A stretch of 64,000 nucleotides of DNA from Gemmatimonadota bacterium (lineage in GTDB: Bacteria > Latescibacterota > UBA2968 > GCA-2709665), in NCBI GenBank assembly GCA_028874335.1, contig JAPPJY010000009.1, forward strand, positions 121,803 to 185,802, given 5' to 3'. Below the pieces are notes generated by a model. The model was not told the origin of the DNA. It saw only the letters and a program-made list of their open reading frames with translations, and made no database searches. Below, piece after piece: positions 44,246 through 54,190 of this stretch (the stretch's first letter is position 1; each line of letters begins with the position of its first letter). The translations under genes and the position numbers were made by a program.

Positions 44246-44443
44246 AAAGGCGATTAAACTGCGGATTATCAGGATACACCAGGTTGCTGGACGTCAACTG
44301 AAAAAATGTCTTTCCATACGAGGTTACGACCCAGTTTCGGAGGGTATAACCACGACGCCCGGTAGCTGTATTTTTTAAATTGGGGCAAACAAAGGCGATT
44401 AAACTGCGGATTTTCAGGATACACCAGGTTACTGGACGTGAAC
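44246..44443. repeat. 53-base direct repeat pair
   Basis: AAAGGCGATTAAACTGCGGA with about 33 further bases to GGACGT at 44246-44298, repeated at 44391-44443 with three or four differences. It lies directly before the sialidase-like gene; the second copy ends 20 bases before its ATG, so its promoter or operator may be in the repeat. Confidence 0.85.
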
Positions 44444-44462
44444 GGAAATATCATCCTTATGA

Positions 44463-45578
44463 ATGACCTCGATACGTCGTTTGGCGCCGGTCTCTTCTGC
44501 GTCTCTTTTGCTTTTCGTGGCCAATTTGACTGCTGCCTTTCTTCGAATTGAGGTTAACGGACGAAAGGTCGTTTACTTGAATTCGCTGGTATACAGCAGC
44601 GGAAACGATGGCTACCACACGTACCGGATTCCCGCCGTGCTTGCCGCGGCGAACGGAACGCTGCTGGCCTTTTGCGAAGGCCGGCGTAACAGCCGTTCGG
44701 ACCACGGAGATATCGATCTCCTGGCAAAGCGTTCGGAAGACGGTGGGCAGTCCTGGTCGGCGCAGCGGGTCGTCTACAGCGAAGCGGGCGAGGTCACGAT
44801 CGGCAATCCCTGCCCCGTGGTGGACGCCGAGACGGGCGCGGTGTGGATGCTGTTTTGCAGAGACAACGTCGATGTGCTGGTCACACACAGTAGAGACGAC
44901 GGTCTGACGTGGTCCGATCCCATCGACATCACGAGTGAGGTCAAGAAAGAAGCGTGGACCTGGTATGCGACGGGCCCGGGCGTGGGCATCCAGCTCCGGA
45001 ACGGCGCGCGCAAGGGGCGGCTCCTGATTCCCTGCGACCACCGGAACCCGGAAGCGTACGACTGCGGTTCCCATTCCGTCTACAGCGATGACGGAGGGGC
45101 GTCCTGGCGTTTGGGCGGTTCGGTCCGGCCGGGGGCCAACGAATGTCAGTTCGGTGAACTCGCGGACGGGACCGTTGCCATGAACACCCGGATGCAGACG
45201 CACAGCGAGGGATATCGCGGAACCGCGTTGAGCCGGGACGGAGGCGAGTCCTGGTACGGATTCACACACGACCGCAACCTGCCCTGCCCGAAGTGCCAGG
45301 CCAGCCTGGTGGGTGGCGGCAACCCGAACAGCCTGCTGTTTTCGAATCCCGCGCCGCCCGCTCCACCAGGAGCCGGCGGCGGAGAGCGGGCGAACATGAC
45401 CGTCCGGCTGAGCAACGACGGAGGCAGTACCTGGCCCGCGTCCGAATTGCTGCACGAGGGACCCGCGGCGTATTCCTGCCTGGCGTTACTTCCTGACGGC
45501 TCGGTCGGCTGCCTGTACGAAGCGGGGTCGGAATCCCCCTACGAGCAGATCGTCTTCGAGCGTTTCAGGTTGAATTGA
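44463..45578 (+). CDS. Sialidase/BNR-repeat family protein
   Basis: 371-residue exported six-blade beta-propeller. A probable signal peptide covers 1-26 ([16 protein letters not shown]). The TYRIPAV motif carries the conserved Arg, and five Asp-boxes follow: [32 protein letters not shown] and SNDGGSTW. These mark exo-alpha-sialidase folds that remove terminal sialic acids, but related propellers act on other glycans. The aldolase-family gene at 37.5 kb could process a released sugar acid. No clear ribosome site before ATG 44463. Confidence 0.88.
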   Translation: MTSIRRLAPVSSASLLLFVANLTAAFLRIEVNGRKVVYLNSLVYSSGNDGYHTYRIPAVLAAANGTLLAFCEGRRNSRSDHGDIDLLAKRSEDGGQSWSAQRVVYSEAGEVTIGNPCPVVDAETGAVWMLFCRDNVDVLVTHSRDDGLTWSDPIDITSEVKKEAWTWYATGPGVGIQLRNGARKGRLLIPCDHRNPEAYDCGSHSVYSDDGGASWRLGGSVRPGANECQFGELADGTVAMNTRMQTHSEGYRGTALSRDGGESWYGFTHDRNLPCPKCQASLVGGGNPNSLLFSNPAPPAPPGAGGGERANMTVRLSNDGGSTWPASELLHEGPAAYSCLALLPDGSVGCLYEAGSESPYEQIVFERFRLN

Positions 45579-45587
45579 GAAAACGCA

Positions 45588-46913
45588 ATGGGTGAGACAA
45601 CGGCTGGAAGCGGACCTACGCTGGAGGAACGATACCGGGCGGTAAGCCCGCGTTCCCGTGCGGCTTTCGATCGCGCCAATGCGGTGATGCCCGGCGGTGT
45701 GAAAGGGGCGTACTACTACCAGCCCTATCCGCTGACCATTGAGCGCGGCGAAGGGTGTTACGTGTACGACCTGGACGGCCGCAGGCTGGTGGATTTCAAC
45801 AACCACCATACGGCGCAGATCCTGGGCCACAACCATCCAGCGGTCGTTGCGGCCGTACGAGAGCAGGTTTCCAGGGGGATTGCGTTGAGCGCGCCCGCGG
45901 GCGTGGAGGCGGGACTGGCTGAAGCAATATGCGGCCGGGTGAAGACCGTGGAGAAGATCCGGTTCTGCAATTCCGGCACGGAAGCCACCCTGCACGCCAT
46001 TCGACTGGCGCGAGGCGTCACCGGAAGGACGAAGATCGCCAAGTTCGAGGGTGGATACCACGGCAGCCACGACGTGGTGGAGGTGAGCGTGGCGCCGCCG
46101 CTGGAGAAGGCGGGGCCCGCGTCGGCGCCGCGTTCGGTCTCCACGGCGGGCGGCGCTTCCCCGAATGCCGCCGGCGAAGTGGTGGTCCTGCCGTATAACG
46201 ACGAAGACGCCGTTGAGCGATTGCTGGCGCGGCATCGACGCGAACTGGCCTGCGTGATTTTCGACCCACGGGCGGGCATATTGTCCCAGCGCGCGGAGTT
46301 CGCGCAGTTCGTATGCGACATGGCGCGGAGGCACGACGTACCCGTGATATTCGATGAGATCGTCGGGTTCCGGGTCGGTACCGGGGGTCTTCAGGAGCAC
46401 TATGGCATCGAGCCGGATCTGACGACGTTCGGAAAGGTCATCGGGGGCGGATTCCCGGTGGGCGCCTTCGGAGGCCGGGCCGACCTGATGGATCGCTTCG
46501 ACTCCTCCCGGGAGCCGACAGGCTTCTTTCAGAGCGGGACGTTCAGCGGGCATCCCGTGGCCATGGCTGCGGGTCTGGCGACCCTGAAGCAGCTGACGCC
46601 GGACGTGTTCGCGCACCTCAACCGGCTGGGAAAACGGCTCAGGGACGGGTTGAACCGGCTGTTTTCAGAACGTGAAGTCGATGCCACGGCCGTAGGCGTG
46701 GGATCGTTGTTCAGCATCCACTTTTCGGGCGAAGAAATGCTGAACTACCGACATCTGGCTCGAACCGACATTGCGGCGGCGCACCGGATGCTGCTCGGAC
46801 TGATCGAACGGGGATATTTCCTGGGTAACGGGCTGTTGATGTGCGCCGTCTCCGCGCCGATGGACGAAAGTCACGTGGACGGGTTGATCGAGGCCGTGGA
46901 CAGGGCGATGTAG
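45588..46913 (+). CDS. Class III PLP aminotransferase, glutamate-1-semialdehyde aminomutase-like
   Basis: 441 residues. The group motifs are present: NAVMPGGVKGAYYYQPYPLT, GRRLVDFNNHHTAQILGHNH, CNSGTEATLHAIRLARGVTG, KFEGGYHGSHD, IFDEIVGFRVG, and TTFGKVIGGGFPVGAFGGRA, where Lys binds PLP. It differs from housekeeping HemL in details of the substrate loop, and no other haem genes are near, so it may instead act on an amino sugar or amino acid as an aminotransferase or mutase. Starts nine bases after the sialidase-like gene, so both are co-transcribed. Confidence 0.85.
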   Translation: MGETTAGSGPTLEERYRAVSPRSRAAFDRANAVMPGGVKGAYYYQPYPLTIERGEGCYVYDLDGRRLVDFNNHHTAQILGHNHPAVVAAVREQVSRGIALSAPAGVEAGLAEAICGRVKTVEKIRFCNSGTEATLHAIRLARGVTGRTKIAKFEGGYHGSHDVVEVSVAPPLEKAGPASAPRSVSTAGGASPNAAGEVVVLPYNDEDAVERLLARHRRELACVIFDPRAGILSQRAEFAQFVCDMARRHDVPVIFDEIVGFRVGTGGLQEHYGIEPDLTTFGKVIGGGFPVGAFGGRADLMDRFDSSREPTGFFQSGTFSGHPVAMAAGLATLKQLTPDVFAHLNRLGKRLRDGLNRLFSEREVDATAVGVGSLFSIHFSGEEMLNYRHLARTDIAAAHRMLLGLIERGYFLGNGLLMCAVSAPMDESHVDGLIEAVDRAM

Positions 46914-47047
46914 AGTCGCGCGACGCCGTGACCGTACTGGTTATCTTTGACTCAGCCCCAATGATCCGGAGGCTTTGAAATTTCGGATGCTTATGCATCC
47001 GTCCGTAGATGAACTTGTGACGGATCTTGATTCCGGAGGAAAGTCAC

Positions 47048-47815
47048 ATGCGATACATCGACACCCATGCCCATCTGGGGCCGTGGTTCGACGAAATCAC
47101 GACGTTCAGCGCCGAGGGCTTCGTGGCCATGCAGGAGCGGGCGGGCATCGAGCGCACCGTGGTGACGTCCGGCTCCGCCCTGTTTACCGAGTTGATCTAT
47201 GGCAACGAATGGACCATCCGGCACGCTGAGAATCTGGAACATCTGCTCGTCTGGCTGGTGCTGAATCCATTGAAAATGGGCGAGTCGCTGGAGCTGCTGG
47301 ACCGGTTCAAGGACCATCCCAAGGTCGCGGGCTTCAAGATCCACCCGGTCCAGCACAAGTATCCGGCGGATATCAAGCCCACCTTCCGGCTCTTTGAAAA
47401 GCTGGAGCCGCTGGGACTGCCGGTGCTTTCGCATGGAGAGAACGAATCGTACGCAGCGCCGGCCCGGTTGCGGCGGCTGGCCGAAGCCTTTCCGTCCGTA
47501 ACGGTCATCACGGCGCATTTCGGCGCGGGACAGCCGGGCCAGACGTACGAGGCCATTGATGCGCTCCAGGATTGCAAGACGGGCAACCTCTACACGGATA
47601 TGGGTACGGCACGGGCGATTCGCACCGGCATGATTGGGCTGGTGGTGCGTGAAGTCGGGGCGGACAGGGTGTTGTTCGGTACGGATTCGCCGCTGTACGA
47701 GCCGATGGCGTTCCCCGCGCTGCTGGCGGCGGCGGATATTACTGACGATGAACGGGAACAGATCGCCTGGAGGAACGCGGAGCGGCTCGTGCTGGCGCCT
47801 AAGAAGTTGTTTTAA
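47048..47815 (+). CDS. Amidohydrolase 2 / metal-dependent hydrolase
   Basis: 255-residue TIM-barrel hydrolase. RYIDTHAHLGPW gives the metal HxH, later His lie in LPVLSHGEN and VITAHFGAGQ, and LFGTDSPLYEPMAF gives the last Asp. Typical of decarboxylase or lactonase reactions on small organic acids. ATG at 47048 has GGAGGAAAG upstream. Probably same transcription unit as the aminotransferases around it. Confidence 0.88.
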   Translation: MRYIDTHAHLGPWFDEITTFSAEGFVAMQERAGIERTVVTSGSALFTELIYGNEWTIRHAENLEHLLVWLVLNPLKMGESLELLDRFKDHPKVAGFKIHPVQHKYPADIKPTFRLFEKLEPLGLPVLSHGENESYAAPARLRRLAEAFPSVTVITAHFGAGQPGQTYEAIDALQDCKTGNLYTDMGTARAIRTGMIGLVVREVGADRVLFGTDSPLYEPMAFPALLAAADITDDEREQIAWRNAERLVLAPKKLF

Positions 47816-48025
47816 AATTACCGGTGAGTTCCCGAGCACGAGCGAAAAAGTGGCGGTCAAGGCGGGAAAATCCGCCCATATTTGTCTATACGGGTGGATT
47901 TGACCAACGCCGACCGGCGCATTTGCAGCCGTGCGAAGACCGCTGGGAATTTTAAGACAGCTTCTAAGGGGCTGTCGTAGAAACTTCCGATGTTGTTGAG
48001 TCAGTGCGTCATGAGGAATCGACAG

Positions 48026-49378
48026 ATGAAACTGGATGGTCGCCGGCGGCGGCTGCTTGAACGGACGTTCCTGGACTATCAGCAGACGTCGGCCTTCATG
48101 GAACATCCGTTTATCGTTAAGAGGGCGCACGGCCTTCACTATTGGGATACGGACGGCAGGCGTTATTTCGACGGGATCGGCGGCATCTTCGTGGCCTCGC
48201 TCGGACACGGGCACCCCAGGGTCCTGGAGGCGATGCGAAGGCAGGCGGAGACGCTGGGGTTCTCGCCGCCGATGCACGGGCTTTCGGACGTGGCGCTGGA
48301 TTTCGTCGAGAAGCTGAGCGAGGTGACGCCCGAGAATCTGAATTTCATCAAGTCCTACAGCGGCGGGTCCGAAGCGGTCGAATCCGCATTGAAGTTCACC
48401 CGGCAGTATTTCAGGCAGAGCGGCCACCCGGGCAAGTACAAGTTCATCAGCCGTTACTTCGGCTATCACGGTGCCACGTTCGGCGCGATGGCGGCCAGCG
48501 GGACCGGAAAACGCAAGACACCGTTCGAGCCCCAGGCGGGCGGTTTCCTGAAGGTCTTCCCGCCCACCTATTACAGAGACCGTTTTGCTTCCTGGGAAGA
48601 ATGCAACCGTTTCTGTGCGCAGATGTTCGAGGACGTGATCGTCAATGAAGACCCGGATACGGTGGCAGGCGTCATCCTGGAACCGATCGGCAACACCGGC
48701 GGAATCATCACGCCCACCGAGGAGTATTTCAGGATAATACGCGACGTCTGCAACCGTTGCAACGTCGTGTTGATCTACGATGAGATCATTACGGGATTCG
48801 GCAAGACCGGCTCGATGTTCGCCGCTCAGACGTTCGGGGTTACTCCGGATATCATCTGCGCGGGCAAGGGGATCTCGAGCGGGGCGTATCCAGTGGGCGC
48901 GATGATGGCGCGGGAGGATATGGGAGACGTCTTTCTCGGCCCGGTGGAGGCGGACGTCAACTTTGCGCACGGGCATACGTTCGCTGCCAATCCGGTCGCG
49001 TGCGCCGTGGGCATGGCCGTGATCGACGAAATCGTGGAACAGGAGCTGGCCCGCAAGGCCGGCGAACTCGGCCGCTACCTGGCGTCGGAGCTGGAAGGAT
49101 TGAAGGACCTGGGCGTGGTGCGGGAAGTGCGGGGACGCGGGCTGCTGCAAGGCGTGGAACTGGTGAGGGATACGAAGTCGATGACCCCGTTTCCGGAACT
49201 GGGGCGGGCGCTGAAGCGGACTTCACTGGAGAACGGGCTGCTGATTCGCATCGACCCGACATGGTTTGCCGTGAGCCCGGCGTTGATCGTACAGCGGGAG
49301 GACATCGACGAGTTGTGCGATCTGGTGAGGAAGAGCCTGGTCGACGCGCTGGAGCAGGTTGATTCGCAGTATAGATAG
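48026..49378 (+). CDS. Class III PLP aminotransferase
   Basis: 450 residues from ATG 48026 (GAGGAA upstream). GIGGIFVASLGHGHPRVLEA, SYSGGSEAVESALKFTRQYF, VAGVILEPIGNTGGIITPTE, LIYDEIITGFGKTGSMFAAQ, and IICAGKGISSGAYPVGAMMA with the PLP Lys mark an omega-amino-acid or 4-aminobutyrate-type transaminase. A separate enzyme from the aminomutase-like gene 1.1 kb upstream. Possible donors include taurine, alanine or GABA; this cannot be decided. Confidence 0.9.
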   Translation: MKLDGRRRRLLERTFLDYQQTSAFMEHPFIVKRAHGLHYWDTDGRRYFDGIGGIFVASLGHGHPRVLEAMRRQAETLGFSPPMHGLSDVALDFVEKLSEVTPENLNFIKSYSGGSEAVESALKFTRQYFRQSGHPGKYKFISRYFGYHGATFGAMAASGTGKRKTPFEPQAGGFLKVFPPTYYRDRFASWEECNRFCAQMFEDVIVNEDPDTVAGVILEPIGNTGGIITPTEEYFRIIRDVCNRCNVVLIYDEIITGFGKTGSMFAAQTFGVTPDIICAGKGISSGAYPVGAMMAREDMGDVFLGPVEADVNFAHGHTFAANPVACAVGMAVIDEIVEQELARKAGELGRYLASELEGLKDLGVVREVRGRGLLQGVELVRDTKSMTPFPELGRALKRTSLENGLLIRIDPTWFAVSPALIVQREDIDELCDLVRKSLVDALEQVDSQYR

Positions 49379-49400
49379 AACCCCTCAAAAGGAGGCGGAA

Positions 49401-50066
49401 ATGACGGCAATGAGAATGACGGTACTCTTGTGTTTCCTGCTGCTGGCAACGCCGCAGATCGTAAGCGCCGGCGAAATGGAAAGGCGGTCCCGGATTGAAC
49501 TACGGATGGGACTGCGGAATCACGGTGGTAACACCGGCGCGGCGACAACGGTCGGACCGTTGGGCGTTGAAACGACCGCCGGAGCGGATGATGTGTTTTT
49601 CTCGCTGGGCTACTCGCGCTGGATGAGCGAGCACGTCGCGGGCCACGCCACGTTGGGCGTCCTGTCGGTCGAGGCCAGCTCACGCGCCGGGCCATTAGGC
49701 GTCTCCCAGAAGGCGGCGGTCATCTGTCCCATGATCGTCGGCATGAGATACTATCTGCGCAAGCTGTCGTTCGACACCGCGTTCAGGCCCTTTCTGACCG
49801 CGGGCATCGGGCTCATCACCGGATTTCAATCCAGAAGCGACGTCGGATTCCAGGTGGTCCAGGAATCCGGCGCGATGACGACATTCGGAAGCAGGGCGGG
49901 CGTGGGGTTCGACCTGGCAATGGGTCGGTCTTTTGTGGCGATTGCAGACCTCGGATACAACCTGATGACGGATTTTCCGGACGAGATCGGCGGCAGGCGC
50001 AACTACAGCGGACTCGAATTCGGTCTGGGCATTGGCTGGCAATTCGGCGGGAGCGCCGCACAATAG
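49401..50066 (+). CDS. Outer-membrane beta-barrel protein
   Basis: 221 residues with signal peptide MTVLLCFLLLATPQIVSA. After a short linker it alternates hydrophobic and polar residues in about eight strands (FFSLGYSRWMS, AGHATLGVLSVEASS, FGSRAGVGFDLAMGRSFVAI, GLEFGLGIGWQFG). It looks like an OmpA/OmpW-type eight-stranded barrel. ATG at 49401 has AAAAGGAGG upstream. Follows the aminotransferase by 22 bases. Confidence 0.78.
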   Translation: MTAMRMTVLLCFLLLATPQIVSAGEMERRSRIELRMGLRNHGGNTGAATTVGPLGVETTAGADDVFFSLGYSRWMSEHVAGHATLGVLSVEASSRAGPLGVSQKAAVICPMIVGMRYYLRKLSFDTAFRPFLTAGIGLITGFQSRSDVGFQVVQESGAMTTFGSRAGVGFDLAMGRSFVAIADLGYNLMTDFPDEIGGRRNYSGLEFGLGIGWQFGGSAAQ

Positions 50067-50094
50067 GCGCGGCCCTCTTAAGCAGGAGGTTGCG

Positions 50095-51195
50095 ATGGCG
50101 AAGTACAGAGTGGCGATCATTGGCACCGGCCGGGTGGGGTACCAGTTCAGTTTCGGGGACCTGCCGGACAACCACGCCGATGCCCTGGGCCAACATCCGG
50201 ATTGTGAACTCGTGGCGGGTGTGAACCGGGGTCGTGAAAAGCTGGAGATCTTCGGGCAGCGATACGGGATCGACGCACTGTATCAAGACTACCGGCGAAT
50301 GCTGGACGAAGTCAGGCCCGATATCTGCATTGTGGCCACCCATCCGGAACTGCATTGCGAAATGGTGGAAACATGCGCTGCGGCGCCCGCGACGAAAGCG
50401 ATCATCTGCGAAAAGCCGATGGCGCTGTCCCTGGAGGAATGCGACCGGATGATCGCCGCCTGCGACAACGCGGGCATCCTGCTGCAGGTCAATCACAACC
50501 GACGCTGGTCTCCGGAGTGGAACCTGGGACTGCGGCTGCTGCGGAACGGCGCGATCGGAGAGCTGAACCACGTCTATTGCTATATGGACGGCGGCAAGCC
50601 TGACCCCTCGTGGCGAAGCGAGAACGAGGGTCCGTTTCTGCACGACTTTACACACTACTTTGACCTGATGGATATGTACGCCGGGGAGGTGGCATGGATG
50701 TGCGGGATAGCGGAGCAGCGGATGCGTCCCTGGGCCGTGGAGGACTTCGGCGCGGCCATCGTGAAGTTCAGGAACGGTTCGACGGGTCTGGTCCACGGCG
50801 CCGAATTGACATCCTATACCGACAATGCGTTCGAGTTGCGCGGCACCGAGGGCGTCATCCGTTTTCTGGGAGAACGGGTCCATCTCTATTGCGCGGTTGA
50901 GGATGACTACGAACCGGACAGCGGGTTTCAGTGGCATGCCCTGCAGCACACGCCCGTCGACCACCCGTCGCCCGCGTCCACGTACGTCGTCGCGCTGAAC
51001 GAACTGGTCGAAGCGCTGGAAGGCCGAGGGGAATTGCGCAGCGACGGACGGGTGGGGCTGCGATCACTGGAGATGGTGATGGCGATCTACCAGTCCCAGC
51101 TCACGGGGAACCGTCCGGTCGATTTCCCGCTCGAAGCACGCGGTTCCGGAGTCGCGGCGTTACGTGATGCGGGACAGTTTGTCGATCGGCAATAA
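50095..51195 (+). CDS. Gfo/Idh/MocA-family NAD(P)-dependent oxidoreductase
   Basis: 366 residues. Rossmann GTGRVGYQF begins at residue 10; IICEKPMALSLEECDRMIAA carries the catalytic Lys of the EKP motif; FLHDFTHYFDLMDMY carries the His often found in the active site. Members oxidise or reduce sugars and inositols. ATG at 50095 has AGGAGG upstream. Its stop is 28 bases from the CocE-like gene start. Confidence 0.9.
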   Translation: MAKYRVAIIGTGRVGYQFSFGDLPDNHADALGQHPDCELVAGVNRGREKLEIFGQRYGIDALYQDYRRMLDEVRPDICIVATHPELHCEMVETCAAAPATKAIICEKPMALSLEECDRMIAACDNAGILLQVNHNRRWSPEWNLGLRLLRNGAIGELNHVYCYMDGGKPDPSWRSENEGPFLHDFTHYFDLMDMYAGEVAWMCGIAEQRMRPWAVEDFGAAIVKFRNGSTGLVHGAELTSYTDNAFELRGTEGVIRFLGERVHLYCAVEDDYEPDSGFQWHALQHTPVDHPSPASTYVVALNELVEALEGRGELRSDGRVGLRSLEMVMAIYQSQLTGNRPVDFPLEARGSGVAALRDAGQFVDRQ

Positions 51196-51223
51196 ACGCC
51201 AGACGGAGAAAACGAGGATAGCG

Positions 51224-53044
51224 ATGGCGGCATCCGAGGTGCGGGGATCGTGGATCGAGTACGATGTGGTCGTCCGCAGGAACGTGATGGTCCCCATGCG
51301 GGACGGGGTGAAGCTGGCGACGGACCTGTACTTCCCCGCGAAGCACGGGGAGATTGTGCAGGGCGCGTTTCCCGCGGTAATCGAGCGCACGCCGTACGAT
51401 AAGGAATCCAAATTCAGCGAAGGACGGTATCTCGCCCACAGAGGGTACGTGGCCGTGCGCCAGGACGTCCGGGGACGTTTCGAGTCGGAAGGCGTGTGGC
51501 ATCCGTTCGCAAAGGAGGCGCCGGACGGATACGATACCGTGGAATGGGTGGCCGCGCAGCCATGGTGCGACGGAAACGTGGGGACAATGGGCGGGTCCTA
51601 CTGTGGGAGCGACCAGAGCGCGCTGGCCACGATGAATCCGCCCCACCTGGAGGCGATGGTCGTCGCGGTGGGCACGTCCAACTATCACACCAGTTCGATG
51701 CGGCAGAACGGCGCCCTGGAATTGCGGTTCATGATCTATGCGTTCCGGATGGCGACCACAAGCAAGGAAGCGCTTGCCGATGCATCGTTGAAGGCCGCGC
51801 TGGATGCGGATTTCGCGAGGGTGGGCGAATGGCTGACGAGGACGCCCTACAGGAAGGGGTCTTCCGCCCTGCGGTTTCTGCCCTCCTATGAACAGTGGGT
51901 GCTGGATCTTCTGGGAGAAGGGGACTTCAACGAATACTGGAAGCAGCGAGGATACGCGATCGACCACTACTACGAGGAACACGCGGACGTGCCCACGATA
52001 TATCTGGGTGGGTGGTACGACACCTACACCCGGGGGACCACGGCGAACTACGTCGCGTTGTCGAAACGGATGAAGTCCCCGCAGCATCTGTTGATGGGCC
52101 CCTGGACCCACGGCGGTTGGGGGAACTCGTACGCGGGAGACGTGGATTTCGGACAGGAATCCGTCCTGGACGATTACGACGGCTACCGGCTGCGCTGGTT
52201 CGACAGGTGGTTGAAGGGTATCGACAACGGCGTCGACCGTGAGAAGCCGGTACGGATCTTCGTGATGGGCGGCGGCGACGGCCGCAGAAACCGGGAGGGG
52301 CGACTGTCCTATATGGGCGCCTGGCGCGACGTGGAGGACTGGCCGCTGCCCGGGACGCGGTTTACGCCGTACTATCTGCACCCGGACGGCAGCATTGGAC
52401 AGGACCTGCCTGCACCTTGTGAGCCGAGCCGCTACACGTTCGATCCCCGGGACCCGGTTCCCACGGTCGGCGGCAATCTGTCCGCGGGGGATCCAATCCT
52501 GGTTGCCGGCGCGTACGACCAGCGAGGCGATGCGCGCTTTTACGGATGCAGGGACAACCTGCCGCTGTCGGCGCGGAGCGACGTCCTCGTCTTTCAGACG
52601 CCTGAATTGAAGGAGCCCCTGGAAGTCACGGGACCGCTGACGATGAAGCTGTGGGCGTCTTCTTCTGCGAAGGATACGGACTTTACGGTAAAACTGATCG
52701 ACGTGCATCCCCCGAACGAGGATTATCCCGATGGCTTCGCCCAGATTATAACGGACAGCATCGTCAGGGGACGTTACCGGAACTCGCGGGATACACCGGA
52801 ATTGATGTCGCCGGGTGAAATCCATGAACTGGAAATCGTAATGTATCCGACCTCCACCGTCTTCGGCGCGGGGCACCGCATCAGGGTGGACGTCTCCAGC
52901 AGCAATTTCCCCAGGTTCGACGTCAATCCGAATACAGGAGGCCCGTTGGGACGGGACCGCCGGGTTGTCCTCGCGGAAAACGCGGTGTTTCACGATCCGG
53001 AACATCCTTCGCACATCGTCCTACCCATCATCCCGGGGTGTTAA
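51224..53044 (+). CDS. CocE/NonD-family alpha/beta hydrolase
   Basis: 606 residues from ATG at 51224 (GAGGA upstream). An alpha/beta-hydrolase catalytic domain has the nucleophile in TMGGSYCGSDQSALATMN, the Asp in YLGGWYDTYTRGT and the His in MGPWTHGGWGNSY. A C-terminal jelly-roll domain (from about residue 410) is typical of CocE acyl-peptide and cocaine-esterase proteins. No secretion signal. Substrate could be an ester, acyl-peptide or beta-lactam-like amide. Confidence 0.9.
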   Translation: MAASEVRGSWIEYDVVVRRNVMVPMRDGVKLATDLYFPAKHGEIVQGAFPAVIERTPYDKESKFSEGRYLAHRGYVAVRQDVRGRFESEGVWHPFAKEAPDGYDTVEWVAAQPWCDGNVGTMGGSYCGSDQSALATMNPPHLEAMVVAVGTSNYHTSSMRQNGALELRFMIYAFRMATTSKEALADASLKAALDADFARVGEWLTRTPYRKGSSALRFLPSYEQWVLDLLGEGDFNEYWKQRGYAIDHYYEEHADVPTIYLGGWYDTYTRGTTANYVALSKRMKSPQHLLMGPWTHGGWGNSYAGDVDFGQESVLDDYDGYRLRWFDRWLKGIDNGVDREKPVRIFVMGGGDGRRNREGRLSYMGAWRDVEDWPLPGTRFTPYYLHPDGSIGQDLPAPCEPSRYTFDPRDPVPTVGGNLSAGDPILVAGAYDQRGDARFYGCRDNLPLSARSDVLVFQTPELKEPLEVTGPLTMKLWASSSAKDTDFTVKLIDVHPPNEDYPDGFAQIITDSIVRGRYRNSRDTPELMSPGEIHELEIVMYPTSTVFGAGHRIRVDVSSSNFPRFDVNPNTGGPLGRDRRVVLAENAVFHDPEHPSHIVLPIIPGC

Positions 53045-53174
53045 TCAGGATTCGAAAAAAGACAAGGGTCAAATTGGCCACAAAAAGCACAGGTAGTTAT
53101 GCTGTTGCGTCAATGCCTATTATTCGCGTCATTCGTAGTTCATTTTTTCTGTTTTTGGACAGGCGTGCGGGCAG

Positions 53175-54116
53175 ATGGATGACGATTTCGAGATCAGGTA
53201 CCGGGATCGAAGAACGGGTCGGACGATAACGGAGCCCCTGTCCTACGGGTTTTTTCAACGGGTATTCCAGTCTTCGTACGTCCTCGGGCTCTTCCACCTG
53301 CTGCTGAACCATTCGATCTTCTGCCGGTTCTATGGCTGGATGCAGGCGCGCCCGGGAAGCCGCCGGAAGATTTCCCGTTTCGTGCGGGATTACGGCATCG
53401 ACGTGGAAGAGATCGAGTTTCTCCCGGAGCGGTATCCGAACTTCAACGCGTTCTTCACCCGCCGCCTGAAACCCGATGCCAGGCCGTTCGCCTCCGAGCC
53501 CGACGCGTTAAGCTGTCCCGCGGACGGCAAGGTCCTGGTCTTTCAGCATCTCCTGGAGGGCGCCAGGATCCCGGTCAAGGGAGGGGCGGTTCCATTGGAG
53601 CGCCTGCTGGATTCCGAGAAGGAGGCGCGCCCCTATCGGCACGGTTCGGCGCTGGTGGTGCGGCTCGCGCCGTACGACTATCACCGTTTCCACTTTCCGG
53701 ATTCAGGAACGGCCGGGCCGGCGCGCGCTGTCGCCGGGCGGTACTATATCGTCAACCCGCTGGGCCTTGCAAGGGTCCCGGGCGTATTCTGGCGGAACAG
53801 ACGTGCGGTAACCGGATTCGATTCGGACGGGTTCGGAAGGATCGCCTATCTGGAAATAGGCGGCTTTGCGGTTGGTAGCATCGTTGAGACGTACACGCCG
53901 GGACCGGTCGAACGGGGTCAGGAGAAGGGCTATTTTCAGTTCGGCGGCTCCACGCTTGTGCTGCTGTTCGAGCCGGGAACGGTCGTTTTCGACAATGACC
54001 TGAAGGAGGAATCCGGACGCGGTATCGAAGTGCACGTGATGGCGGGAAACCGAATCGGCAGACGAATTCAGGATCGGGGAGACAGAACGCGTCCCGCTGA
54101 CGTATCGTCCGGTTGA
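53175..54116 (+). CDS. psd: Phosphatidylserine decarboxylase
   Basis: 313-residue membrane-associated proenzyme that makes phosphatidylethanolamine. CPADGKV, PYDYHRFHFPDSGT and the self-cleavage motif FGGSTLVLLF (about 256) are present; cleavage at Gly-Ser gives the pyruvoyl subunit. The N-terminal region is longer than in short Psd forms, with an amphipathic stretch (LGLFHLLLNHSIFCRFYGWM) for membrane contact. Followed by a terminator at 54155-54190. ATG 53175 has no strong ribosome site. Confidence 0.93.
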   Translation: MDDDFEIRYRDRRTGRTITEPLSYGFFQRVFQSSYVLGLFHLLLNHSIFCRFYGWMQARPGSRRKISRFVRDYGIDVEEIEFLPERYPNFNAFFTRRLKPDARPFASEPDALSCPADGKVLVFQHLLEGARIPVKGGAVPLERLLDSEKEARPYRHGSALVVRLAPYDYHRFHFPDSGTAGPARAVAGRYYIVNPLGLARVPGVFWRNRRAVTGFDSDGFGRIAYLEIGGFAVGSIVETYTPGPVERGQEKGYFQFGGSTLVLLFEPGTVVFDNDLKEESGRGIEVHVMAGNRIGRRIQDRGDRTRPADVSSG

Positions 54117-54154
54117 AGCGTTCCGAAGGCGTAAGACAGAATTCCCGCAATATA

Positions 54155-54190
54155 TGGGCCAATGTGCTTCTGCACACGGCCCTATTTTTC
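54155..54190 (+). terminator. Rho-independent terminator after psd
   Basis: GGGCC-AAT-GTGC / GCAC-AC-GGCCC stem around TTCT, then TATTTTT. It overlaps the stop of the convergent LamG gene. Confidence 0.75.

Noticed and set aside
45588..46913. Housekeeping hemL
   Set aside because: Similar fold and motifs, but no haem genes nearby and the setting is catabolic; kept as aminomutase-like only.
46991..49150. 719-residue frame on the minus strand
   Set aside because: Antisense to the amidohydrolase and aminotransferase genes, with Arg/His-rich, non-protein-like composition.
51101..53014. 637-residue frame on the minus strand
   Set aside because: Antisense to the CocE-type gene, which has the full catalytic triad.
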